Shown here: one piece after another, positions 52,995 through 61,666 of the stretch
Position numbering within the stretch: the stretch's first letter is position 1
Layout of the letters: each line of letters opens with the position of its first letter
From: Sediminibacterium ginsengisoli
GTDB lineage: Bacteria > Bacteroidota > Bacteroidia > Chitinophagales > Chitinophagaceae
Direction: 5' to 3'
NCBI RefSeq assembly: GCF_900167075.1
Contig: NZ_FUWH01000001.1
Location: 372,001-436,000 of the forward strand
DNA: 64,000 nt
Position numbers and translations under genes: made by a program
Notes under the pieces: model-generated
Told to the model about the DNA's origin: nothing
The model's database searches: none
The model's input: the letters and a program-made list of their open reading frames with translations, nothing else

Positions 52995-54626
52995 ATGAGA
53001 AGGATACCGTTTATATTATGGGTAGTATTGCTGCAGGGTGCAATAAAAGCACAGCCGCCCGCAGCAGTTTCAAAAGTGTGGCGTGCTGATAACGGGAACG
53101 GTACGTATAAAAATCCGGTACTCAATGCTGACTATTCAGATCCTGATGCCATTCGCGTTGGGGAGGATTATTACATGATCGCTTCTTCTTTTGAAGCGAT
53201 TCCGGGGCTTCCCATATTGCATTCCAAAGATCTTGTGAACTGGTCATTGATTGGTCACGCTTTGAAGAGACAGCCGCCGTTTGATCATTTCTCCGTGCCC
53301 CGTCACGGTAACGGTGTATGGGCTCCTGCCATACGTTTTCATAAAGGCGAATTTTATATTTATTACCCCGATCCTGATTTCGGTATCTATCTCACCAAAG
53401 CCAAAGACCCGCGCGGACCATGGTCTGAACCTTTGCTGGTTGAATCCGGTAAAGGCCTTATTGATCCTTGCCCTTTATGGGACGAGGATGGACAAACTTA
53501 TCTCGTTCATGCCTGGGCCGGAAGCCGCGCTGGGATCAAAAGCATTATCACGATCAAAAAAATGAATACTGAAGGAACGCAGGTTACCGATGCAGGTGTG
53601 CTAGTATACGATGGCCATGAAAATGATCCGACGATCGAAGGGCCTAAGTTGTACAAACGGAACGGGTATTACTACATTTTTGCACCGGCCGGTGGTGTTT
53701 CTACCGGATGGCAGCTGGTACTTCGATCGAAGAATATTTATGGGCCTTACGAACGGAAAGTTGTAATGGATCAGGGACAATCACCTGTGAACGGTCCGCA
53801 CCAGGGCGCATGGGTTACTACACAAAAAGGTGAAGACTGGTTCCTGCATTTCCAGGACAAAGGCCCGTATGGTCGAGTGGTACATCTGCAACCCATGGAA
53901 TGGAAAAATAACTGGCCTGTAATCGGAGTTGACAAAGACGGTGATGGCAAAGGCGAGCCCGTTCTGCAATACCGCAAACCCGATACAGGGCGCAGCTGGC
54001 CTGTGCAGACACCGCCGGATACAGATGAATTCAACGGAACATATTTAAGTCCTCAATGGCAATGGCAGGCAAATCCGAAAGGCACGTGGGCATTCATGCA
54101 TGTTGCAGCAGGGGTATTACGTCTATTCAGCGAGCAGCTGCCAGACAGTGCCATCAATCTCTGGGATGCGCCGAATGTATTGCTGCAGAAATTTCCTGCG
54201 GATAGTTTTATGGTCACAACAAAGCTTAACTTCAAACCCAATACGAAGCTGGAAAGTGAAAGGACCGGTCTTGCAATTATGGGTCTGAACTATGCAACAT
54301 TAGGATTGAAGAGCACCAACAACGGTATATATCTTGTGCAGGGTACCTGTACTGATGCAGCAAAAGGAAACAAAGAAAAGGAAGTCAGTATCCGGAAGAT
54401 AACAGAGGCAACAGTGTATTTACGGGTAAAAGTTACTGCAGGAGCAATCTGTACTTTCAGCTATAGCACAGACGGGTTGAATTATACCGATGCAGGCACT
54501 TCGTTTCAGGCAGCAGAAGGCCGCTGGATAGGTGCAAAAGTTGGCTTATACTGCACAAGGACATCCCGTACCAATGATGCAGGTTATGCAGATGTGGACT
54601 GGTTCCGGGTAGAACCCATAAAATAA
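52995..54626 (+). CDS. GH43-family glycosidase with C-terminal beta-sandwich
   Basis: The 543-residue exported protein has a five-bladed GH43 domain (about 35-335). The catalytic acids are seen as Asp in NADYSDPDAI, Asp in GLIDPCPLWDEDG and Glu in TIEGPKLYK. A C-terminal concanavalin-like domain of about 190 residues follows. GH43 enzymes act on arabinose or xylose side chains (alpha-L-arabinofuranosidase, beta-xylosidase or galactosidase). In a pectin locus, removal of arabinan or galactan side chains from rhamnogalacturonan I is the best guess. Confidence 0.9.
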   Translation: MRRIPFILWVVLLQGAIKAQPPAAVSKVWRADNGNGTYKNPVLNADYSDPDAIRVGEDYYMIASSFEAIPGLPILHSKDLVNWSLIGHALKRQPPFDHFSVPRHGNGVWAPAIRFHKGEFYIYYPDPDFGIYLTKAKDPRGPWSEPLLVESGKGLIDPCPLWDEDGQTYLVHAWAGSRAGIKSIITIKKMNTEGTQVTDAGVLVYDGHENDPTIEGPKLYKRNGYYYIFAPAGGVSTGWQLVLRSKNIYGPYERKVVMDQGQSPVNGPHQGAWVTTQKGEDWFLHFQDKGPYGRVVHLQPMEWKNNWPVIGVDKDGDGKGEPVLQYRKPDTGRSWPVQTPPDTDEFNGTYLSPQWQWQANPKGTWAFMHVAAGVLRLFSEQLPDSAINLWDAPNVLLQKFPADSFMVTTKLNFKPNTKLESERTGLAIMGLNYATLGLKSTNNGIYLVQGTCTDAAKGNKEKEVSIRKITEATVYLRVKVTAGAICTFSYSTDGLNYTDAGTSFQAAEGRWIGAKVGLYCTRTSRTNDAGYADVDWFRVEPIK

Positions 54627-54631
54627 CAGGT

Positions 54632-55555
54632 ATGAAGAATTACTGCGTTTTATTTTGCCTCATTCTTGCAATACAAAGCGGGGCGCAACAATTCATTCCG
54701 CTCTGGCCGGAAGGTGCAAAGCCAAATGATAACGGTCATCTTGTAAAAGACAGTATTGCCGCAGAGCGTATCTGGAAGGTAGGCACACCTGGCCTTTACG
54801 CTTTCCCGGTGCCTGAAGCGGAGAATAAAGGAACCACTGTGATGATCTGTCCGGGCGGCGGTTACGAAAGACTATCGCATATTTATAATGGCTTCCAGAT
54901 GGCGCGCTGGTTCAATTCCATCGGCATCAATGCCTATGTGCTGATCTACCGGTTGCCGCACCAGGCCGATCTTGTAAAACGTGAAACCGCAGCCTGGCAG
55001 GATGCTCAACGTGCTATGCGCCTGATCAGAGCCAACGCCACTGCATGGAAAATCAAGGCAGATAAGATCGGTGTGATGGGTGTTTCGGCGGGCGGACACC
55101 TGGCCAGCACGCTTGCTATTCACACAGAAGATGTCAGCAACATTCAGGACTCGCTTACCAATGTTTCCTTCCGGCCTGATTTTATGATCCTGCTTTCACC
55201 TGTGATCACAATGGGAAAATTTGCGCATGGCGGGAGCAAAAGAAACCTGCTGGGCGCAGACACACTTGGCGCAAACCTGCAACGGTTTTCCTCTGAGCTC
55301 AATGTTACGGCACAAACGCCACCAACATTTATTGTGCATGCCTATAACGATAACAGTGTGCCTGTACAGAACAGCTTGTTGTTTTACAATGCCCTGATAG
55401 AAAAGAAGGTTAATGCGAGCCTGCATGTGTTTCCGCAGGGCGCTCATGCTATTAAACTCCGGGATAATCCGGGATCCGTTGAATACTGGAGCCAGCTTTG
55501 CGAAGCCTGGATGAATGAAATGAATTTTACCATACCCGTTAATGCCAGGAAATAA
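54632..55555 (+). CDS. Exported alpha/beta-hydrolase esterase
   Basis: The 307-residue protein has a signal peptide (through SGAQQ), the oxyanion-hole motif CPGGGYE, nucleophile elbow GVSAGGH, and the acid/base residues in AYNDNSVP and GAHAI. It resembles acetyl-xylan-esterase-type hydrolases found in glycan loci and probably removes acetyl groups from pectin. It starts 6 bp after the GH43 gene and shares one base with the next gene. Confidence 0.88.
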   Translation: MKNYCVLFCLILAIQSGAQQFIPLWPEGAKPNDNGHLVKDSIAAERIWKVGTPGLYAFPVPEAENKGTTVMICPGGGYERLSHIYNGFQMARWFNSIGINAYVLIYRLPHQADLVKRETAAWQDAQRAMRLIRANATAWKIKADKIGVMGVSAGGHLASTLAIHTEDVSNIQDSLTNVSFRPDFMILLSPVITMGKFAHGGSKRNLLGADTLGANLQRFSSELNVTAQTPPTFIVHAYNDNSVPVQNSLLFYNALIEKKVNASLHVFPQGAHAIKLRDNPGSVEYWSQLCEAWMNEMNFTIPVNARK

Positions 55556-57570
55556 TGTCCTTATCCGTACGCCGTAAATATCTTATTGTTTGCCTGTGGA
55601 TCGCGGGCATTTTCATGCTGTTGTATGTAAGAGCAAATGCACAGAAACAATATAACGTGCTCGACTGGAAGCCTGAATATTCGTTAAACAGTTTCCTGCT
55701 TCAGCAAATGCATGCGCAATACGACGCGAGGAAGATAAATTTCAATAAGGCACTGGCATCCCGAAACGCAGCGCAGCAATATGTTGCGGATTGCAGACGA
55801 AAAGCTCAAATATTATTCGGGGAAAGGCCGGATCAAAAAGGAATCCCGGAAGTCAAACTGACCGGAACCATCAGGGCTGCCGGTTATCGTATAGAAAAGC
55901 TGTTGTATAAAAACAACGGCCATCACGTTACAGCCAATCTTTACCTTCCTTCAGCCGACCGAAAACTACCTGCGGTGGTACTGCTATGCGGGCACGAAGA
56001 CGCGGCAAAGGCAACTCCTTCCTATCAGCAAACAGCTATCCTTTTTGCGAAGAACGGGTTTGTGGTTTTCGTGATCGATCCTTTATCTCAAAGCGAACGT
56101 TACCAGCTTACAGACCAGTCAGGCAAGCCGTTAACACGAGGCGGAACTACCGAACATACTTTGCTCAACCAGGCTGCGAATCTGCTCGGCACTTCCATGC
56201 CTGCAGATGAATTGTGGGATAATATGCGGGGCATCGATTATCTCGTTACAAGAAAGGAAGTAGACAGCACGCGTATCGGCTGTATCGGAAATTCCGGCGG
56301 CGGGATCCAGACCATTTACCTGGCGGCAATGGATAAAAGGGTCAAAGCCTTTGCGCCCTGCAGTTATCTCGCTTCGCGCGAACGTACACTTGAATTGACA
56401 GGTCCGGCCGATGGCTGTGCGCAGGTTCCGGGTGAAGGTCGCCTGCAGCTGGAGATGAATGATTTTTTACTGGCCGCCGCACCGAACCCCATGCTGATAC
56501 TGGCCGGCCGATTCGATTTCATTGATTACCGTGGTGTTGAAGACGCATTTCATGAACAAAAGCAGTTATACAGGGTACTCGGATATCCCAACAACACAAC
56601 ATTGTTCACTTATGATGATGGTCACGGCATATCAAAACCAAAACGTGAATTCGCAGTAACCTGGTTCCGTAAACAATTCTATAAAGACACAACGCAAGTC
56701 CGCGAACCAGAATTGCAATTGTATACCCCGCAGGAATTACAGGTAACAACTACCGGCCAGTTGAATAGTTTTCTGCAGAACGAAGAAACGCTGCCGCAAA
56801 GAAATCTCCGGCTATTTGAGTCAGGCGAAGAAAAAAGAAAACACTTTACTTCCCTCCCGGATAATGATCTGAAAAATGCTATTGCAAAATTACTTGGTAT
56901 CAATACCGCCGGTAAACTGACAGCAGAATCAAAAGGGATCATTAAAAACGGAAATATTACTTACTACAAATGGATCGTCAGAAAAGATGGTGAAATCCCT
57001 TTGCCTTTGATGATAGCGTATCCGGATGTAAAAGCAACAAAGCTGACAATCTATACAGGCACCCTCGGCAAAAATCGGCTTGCGGATAGTGTAAGTCTTA
57101 TAAACGAACAGTTGCGCTCCGGTTCAGCTGTGATACTTTGTGATGTACGCGGTACAGGCGAGACCGCAGATAAAGCTGAATTCAACGACCCCAAATACTA
57201 TAATAAGGATTACCGTAATGTAATGCTGGCTTTACATACAGGAGCAACACTGACAGGACAAAGAACCACTGACCTGTTGTCGCTGATCGATTTTGTAAAA
57301 ACAGACCCTGTCCTGGTTAACCTGCCCATAGAAATGCATGCCGACGGAGCGCCTGCACTTGCTGCACTGCATGCGTTGCTGTTCAGGAAAGAAATTTCAG
57401 CACTTTATACCGATGATCGTATCCGCTCCTTCCGCGATATACTTGAACGTTCCACAGAGCAGGACTGGTATGCATACGTAATACCCGGCATACTGGATTA
57501 TTACGATATTCCTGACCTGGTTAAAATCGCAGGAATGGAAAAGGTCCACAATACAAAAGGCAGGAAATAA
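55555..57570 (+). CDS. Large alpha/beta-hydrolase, tandem hydrolase-fold protein
   Basis: The 671-residue exported protein has a first domain with the nucleophile Ser247 in GNSGGG, an Asp in AGRFDFIDY and His357 in DDGHGIS: a complete triad of an acetyl-xylan-esterase-like hydrolase. The last ~200 residues look like a second hydrolase fold (ILCDVRGTGET and GQRTTDLLSLIDFV), but where the serine elbow should be it reads MHADGAPAL, so that half is probably inactive. Likely substrate is an ester of pectin. It is the last gene before the convergent lacI, four bases away. Confidence 0.8.
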   Translation: MSLSVRRKYLIVCLWIAGIFMLLYVRANAQKQYNVLDWKPEYSLNSFLLQQMHAQYDARKINFNKALASRNAAQQYVADCRRKAQILFGERPDQKGIPEVKLTGTIRAAGYRIEKLLYKNNGHHVTANLYLPSADRKLPAVVLLCGHEDAAKATPSYQQTAILFAKNGFVVFVIDPLSQSERYQLTDQSGKPLTRGGTTEHTLLNQAANLLGTSMPADELWDNMRGIDYLVTRKEVDSTRIGCIGNSGGGIQTIYLAAMDKRVKAFAPCSYLASRERTLELTGPADGCAQVPGEGRLQLEMNDFLLAAAPNPMLILAGRFDFIDYRGVEDAFHEQKQLYRVLGYPNNTTLFTYDDGHGISKPKREFAVTWFRKQFYKDTTQVREPELQLYTPQELQVTTTGQLNSFLQNEETLPQRNLRLFESGEEKRKHFTSLPDNDLKNAIAKLLGINTAGKLTAESKGIIKNGNITYYKWIVRKDGEIPLPLMIAYPDVKATKLTIYTGTLGKNRLADSVSLINEQLRSGSAVILCDVRGTGETADKAEFNDPKYYNKDYRNVMLALHTGATLTGQRTTDLLSLIDFVKTDPVLVNLPIEMHADGAPALAALHALLFRKEISALYTDDRIRSFRDILERSTEQDWYAYVIPGILDYYDIPDLVKIAGMEKVHNTKGRK

Positions 57571-57574
57571 TAAC

Positions 57575-58618
57575 CTATTTCTTTTTTGTCTTCTTCAATG
57601 ACGATTCGCGGATAAAAAGATGTGGCTGCAATACCTGGGTTTCAAAATCTTTTACAGGTCTCTTACTTTCGATCAGGTCAACAAGCAGGTTAGTAGCAAC
57701 CTGGCCTATTTCAAATGCCGGCTGCCTTACAACTGACAATGAAGGTGAGAGCAATTCAGTAAGGTCAATATTGGAAAAACCCAGCAGTGCAATATCTTCC
57801 GGCACCCGAATATTACGGGCTTTAAAATACCGGAGGCAGTTGGTGGTAAGTTTATCGGCAGTGGCGAAAATGGCGTCAGGTTTTTTCTTCTGAGACAAAA
57901 GCTCATCCATAGCCTGTTCCACTTCCTCATAGATCAGTCCGCCATGAGGGCAATATTTAACCAGGCTTTCATCGTAAGGTAACCCATGCTGCGCTAGCCC
58001 TTCTTTATAACCGGCTAATCTTTCCCGGGTAATAGACAGGTATTCGGAATTAGCCAGGGCTGCAATATGTTTATGGCCTGTGGCCGCCAGGTGGGCTGTT
58101 GCTTCGGCGGCGCCTTTGAAATTATCTACAGTTACTTTGTGCGTATCGATATCCTCCACGATCCTGTCAAAAAATACGATCGGCAGGCCCCGTGCATGCA
58201 GGCTTTGCAGGTGTTCAAGATCTTTGGTTTCGGAAGAAACGGAGACAAGCAGGCCATCTATCGAACGTGAGGCAAGGTATTGTACGTTGATCAGTTCCCT
58301 GTCGTAAGATTCATGGCTCTGCGCAATGATCACATTATAGCCCTTATCGTACGCAATCGATTCGATACCGTTGATGATCTGGGAGAAAAAACTGTTTGCG
58401 ATCTCACAGACAATGATGCCGATTGAACGGCTCCTTTTTTCCTTCAGGCTTAGTGCGATCGGGTTAGGCCTGTAATTGATCTTTTCAGCGTACTCCAGCA
58501 CCAGTTTTTTGGTTTCCGGGCTGATTTCATAGCTGTCACGCAGGGCCCTGGAAACGGTAGAAGTGGAAAGTCCGAGAGCTTTGGCGATGTCTTTTATGGT
58601 AACTGCTTCAAATTTCAT
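57575..58618 (-). CDS. LacI-family transcriptional regulator
   Basis: The 347-residue protein has the LacI helix-turn-helix (VTIKDIAKALGLSTSTVSRAL) and hinge (YRPNPIAL), then a periplasmic-binding-protein-type effector domain. It lies inside the pectin locus on the opposite strand, so a pectin-derived sugar is the likely effector. Two matching operator-like motifs are found upstream of susC and of the CE12-GH28 gene. It would act as repressor or, less often, activator there. Confidence 0.93.
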   Translation of the reverse strand: MKFEAVTIKDIAKALGLSTSTVSRALRDSYEISPETKKLVLEYAEKINYRPNPIALSLKEKRSRSIGIIVCEIANSFFSQIINGIESIAYDKGYNVIIAQSHESYDRELINVQYLASRSIDGLLVSVSSETKDLEHLQSLHARGLPIVFFDRIVEDIDTHKVTVDNFKGAAEATAHLAATGHKHIAALANSEYLSITRERLAGYKEGLAQHGLPYDESLVKYCPHGGLIYEEVEQAMDELLSQKKKPDAIFATADKLTTNCLRYFKARNIRVPEDIALLGFSNIDLTELLSPSLSVVRQPAFEIGQVATNLLVDLIESKRPVKDFETQVLQPHLFIRESSLKKTKKK

Positions 58619-58676
58619 TACAGGCGGATAAGATTCGTCTCGCCTAAAATTAAGCTATTTATCATAAAGCGGGAGG

Positions 58677-58901
58677 TCAGGCCAGGGCGCCGACCGTTTC
58701 CTGTTTGATGCGGCTGAGGTCAACACCCATTCTTGTAAAGGCTTCCACGCCTTTTTCAGTCACATAAAAATGGGCATCGGAAGTATCAGTTGCGGCGATC
58801 CAGCCTTTTTCGATGAAGCTGTTCAGCAACAGCGTACCCAGTTTTCCGCCGAGGTGATCGTAGCATTTTTTGGCAGGTATAACAAGTGTATTCCGGTTCA
58901 T
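58677..58901 (-). CDS. Small winged-helix protein (ArsR C-terminal type)
   Basis: The 74-residue protein, from ATG 58901, has CYDHLGGKLGTLLLN and HFYVTEKGVEAF, wording typical of the C-terminal winged-helix part seen in ArsR-like regulators. It is too short to include the usual N-terminal helix-turn-helix. It ends 59 bp before the lacI start. The operator-like motif at 58982 lies 80 bp upstream. Role unknown. Confidence 0.65.
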   Translation of the reverse strand: MNRNTLVIPAKKCYDHLGGKLGTLLLNSFIEKGWIAATDTSDAHFYVTEKGVEAFTRMGVDLSRIKQETVGALA

Positions 58902-58981
58902 GGGGAAGTGTTGAATTAAAGATAAAAAAAATGCCGGACATTTTCCCGGTACGATATGCAGGACACGGGCGCAACGGAAAT

Positions 58982-59010
58982 CGTTACCGGGAACGTTTGC
59001 GTAAAAAAAC
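58982..59010 (+). promoter_or_regulatory. LacI-type operator motif upstream of the CE12-GH28 gene
   Basis: CGTTACCGGGAACG then TTTGCGTA and an A tract; AACGTTTGCGT is also a classic LacI/PurR half-site. It has the same orientation and core as 46571-46592. It lies 309 bp before the CE12-GH28 start and 81 bp before the winged-helix gene on the other strand. Confidence 0.6.
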
Positions 59011-59318
59011 ACCCGGAATATGCATCTTTCCCGGGAATAACTGTGTAGACTTGTTACCTGATAACGTGAGTGTCACGGATGCAGAGAGATGATCGCCCAT
59101 AATTTGCTTTGCTATGGTAAGGAATAAAAGAAGATACTGCCGGTACAGCCATGCATCTGTATGTGTTGAGAGTGGAGCAAAAAATGGTGGTTCTTTAACA
59201 ACTTCGGGTTTTTTATTTGGTATAATAGGCAATTGTTAGAAGTAAAAGCTATGCAGCTAAACCTGCATAGCTTTTTTATGCCACAAACATCTGATTGATC
59301 GTGATTAAAAAGTCTGGA
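59011..59318 (+). other. Long leader region before the CE12-GH28 gene
   Basis: About 300 bp follows the operator-like motif without a gene. It holds CCGGGAA repeats near 59013-59036, no consensus promoter that I could place with certainty, and a strong hairpin terminator at 59244-59277. The position of that hairpin suggests attenuation of the downstream gene, or termination of a short transcript. Confidence 0.4.
59244..59277 (+). terminator. Hairpin terminator in the CE12-GH28 leader
   Basis: AAAAGCTATGCAG (59244-59256) pairs perfectly with CTGCATAGCTTTT (59263-59275) across CTAAAC, followed by more T. It ends 41 bp before the start codon. No plus-strand gene lies upstream that would need it. 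Confidence 0.88.
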
Positions 59319-61661
59319 ATGAAAAACTGCCTGTATTTAGCGGCTCTGCTGATTGTGATGTCATTTTACGCACCTGAAAAAAAAGTCAGCTTTTTTATGG
59401 TGGGCGATTCCACCATGGCGGACAAGCCGCTTGCAGGTAATCCTGAACGCGGCTGGGGGCAGTTGTTCCCGGAATACCTCACTGCCAATGTGAACGTGCG
59501 TAATTGTGCCGTGAACGGAAGAAGTACCAAAAGTTTTATCAAAGAAGGCCGCTGGGATAGTGTGATGAAAAATGTCAGCAAGGGCGACTGGGTGTTCATC
59601 CAGTTCGGCCATAATGATGCAAAGAAAGAAGACAGCAACCGTTACGCAGCACCGCAAACAACCTATCGCCAGAACCTTGTAAAATTTGTAACGGAAGCAC
59701 GCGCCAAGGGTGCCAACCCCGTACTCATAACGCCTGTTATGCGCCGTAAATTCGATGCGACGGGCAAGCCGGAGGATACACATGGCGAATATCCGGGCGT
59801 GGTAAGGGCTGTTGCAGCTGCTATGAATGTACCACTGATCGATCTGCACCAGAGCAGCACAAAGCTGCTCGCAGAACTGGGGCCTGAAACTTCTAAAAAC
59901 CTGTTCCTGTGGATTGAGCCGCGTCATTATACTGCTGCCCCAGAAGGTAAAAAAGACGATACCCATTTTTCAGCCTATGGCGCAGCAAGGATTGCTGCAT
60001 TGGTATGTAAGGAAATACTGGAAAAGAAAATGCCGCTTACTGCCTACCTGAAACCATCCGCTCATCCGGGCAGATATGAATTTGAGCTGCCGCAGGTCTA
60101 CACCCCTCATTTCAGAAAAGATACCCTTCATATTACTGCATTTGGTGCTGTTAATGACGGGGTAACTTTAAACACTGTTGCCATCAATAAGGCAATTGCT
60201 GCAAGTAATGCCGCAGGAGGTGGTGTTGTAAATATCCCGCAGGGATTATGGCTCACCGGTCCGATTGTTATGAAAAGCAACGTGGAACTGCATACTGAAA
60301 AAGGTGCAGTGGTATTGTTTACAGACGATCGCAGTGCTTATCCGCTGGTGAAGTCTTCGTTTGAAGGTGTAAATGCCGCCCGCTGCCAGTCGCCGATCAC
60401 AGCAGAAAACCTGGAGAACATTGCCATTACGGGTCCGGGTATTTTCCATGGTTCCGGTCATGTATGGCGCCCCGTGAAAAAAACAAAACTCACAGAAACA
60501 GAATGGAAGCGTCAGCTGACCTTCGGCGGTGTGCTGAGCGAGGATAAAAGTACCTGGTATCCTTCAGCTGGGGCGTTGAAAGCGTCACTGACAGGTAATA
60601 TCGGCAAGCTGACGCCAGGTAAAGAACTGAAAGATTTTGAAGAGATCAGGGATTTCCTGCGTCCGAACATGCTGCGCATTACTGATTGTAAAAATGTATT
60701 GTTAGATGGGGTCACTTTTGAAAACTCGCCCGCCTGGACCATGCACGTCATGGTAAGCCGCGAGATCACCATCCGAAACGTAACGGTGAAGAACCCGTCC
60801 TACGGTCAAAATACAGATGCCCTCGACCTGGAATCCTGCGCCAATATCCTCGTAGACGGATGTTCGTTTGATACGGGTGATGACGGGATCTGCATCAAAT
60901 CCGGGCGGGATGAAGAAGGTCGTAAAAGAGGCCTGCCGACAGAAAACCTGGTTGCCAGGAATACAACCGTATATCATGCACATGGCGGTTTTGTGATCGG
61001 CAGCGAAATGAGTGGCGGGGCACGTAATCTTTATGTGTCCAACTGTTCATTCATCGGTACGGATATCGGGCTTCGTTTCAAAACAGTAAGAGGTAGAGGC
61101 GGCGTTGTTGAGAATATTTATGCATCAGACATCATCATGCGTGATATTCCCGGCGAAGCAATTTCTTTCGATATGTACTATGCAGCGAAAGATCCTGTTC
61201 CGCAGGCCGGCGAAAAAAGAGAGCTACCTAAAATAGAGGTATTACCTGTAACAGAAGCAACACCTGTATTCAGGAATTTCTTCATTAATAATGTAGTATG
61301 CAATGGGGCTGAAAAAGGTGTGTTCATTCGCGGCATTCCTGAAATGAACGTGAGTTATGTACAGATGAGCAATATGGTGCTGAAGACCCGTAAAGCCATC
61401 GAGTGCACGGAAGCAACAGGAATCACTTTCAATAATGTGAAACTGGTACCAACGGAAACGGATCCTGTTGTATACCTGCAGAACAGTAAGGAAATAACAT
61501 TCAACAAACTGTCGGCAGCGCCGGGTGCTGCACTGCTGTTCAGCGTGAATGGCGACAGGAGCGCTAAGATCAAAGTGAAAGGTTCTGATCTCTCAGGAGC
61601 AAAGCAGGTGTCGGCATTTAATTTCGGCGCGTTAAACCAGTCATTGGAAATCATTAAATAA
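59319..61661 (+). CDS. CE12 rhamnogalacturonan acetylesterase fused to GH28 polygalacturonase
   Basis: The 780-residue exported protein has two catalytic domains. The first (about 20-245) is an SGNH esterase of CE12 type, with GDSTMA, GHND and DDTHFS. The second (about 260-765) is a GH28 beta-helix with NTDALD, DTGDDGICIKSG, HGGFVIGSE and RFKT, the four signature blocks of polygalacturonases. One chain could deacetylate and then cut rhamnogalacturonan or homogalacturonan. Start is ATG 59319. Confidence 0.92.
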   Translation: MKNCLYLAALLIVMSFYAPEKKVSFFMVGDSTMADKPLAGNPERGWGQLFPEYLTANVNVRNCAVNGRSTKSFIKEGRWDSVMKNVSKGDWVFIQFGHNDAKKEDSNRYAAPQTTYRQNLVKFVTEARAKGANPVLITPVMRRKFDATGKPEDTHGEYPGVVRAVAAAMNVPLIDLHQSSTKLLAELGPETSKNLFLWIEPRHYTAAPEGKKDDTHFSAYGAARIAALVCKEILEKKMPLTAYLKPSAHPGRYEFELPQVYTPHFRKDTLHITAFGAVNDGVTLNTVAINKAIAASNAAGGGVVNIPQGLWLTGPIVMKSNVELHTEKGAVVLFTDDRSAYPLVKSSFEGVNAARCQSPITAENLENIAITGPGIFHGSGHVWRPVKKTKLTETEWKRQLTFGGVLSEDKSTWYPSAGALKASLTGNIGKLTPGKELKDFEEIRDFLRPNMLRITDCKNVLLDGVTFENSPAWTMHVMVSREITIRNVTVKNPSYGQNTDALDLESCANILVDGCSFDTGDDGICIKSGRDEEGRKRGLPTENLVARNTTVYHAHGGFVIGSEMSGGARNLYVSNCSFIGTDIGLRFKTVRGRGGVVENIYASDIIMRDIPGEAISFDMYYAAKDPVPQAGEKRELPKIEVLPVTEATPVFRNFFINNVVCNGAEKGVFIRGIPEMNVSYVQMSNMVLKTRKAIECTEATGITFNNVKLVPTETDPVVYLQNSKEITFNKLSAAPGAALLFSVNGDRSAKIKVKGSDLSGAKQVSAFNFGALNQSLEIIK

Positions 61662-61666
61662 ACTCA

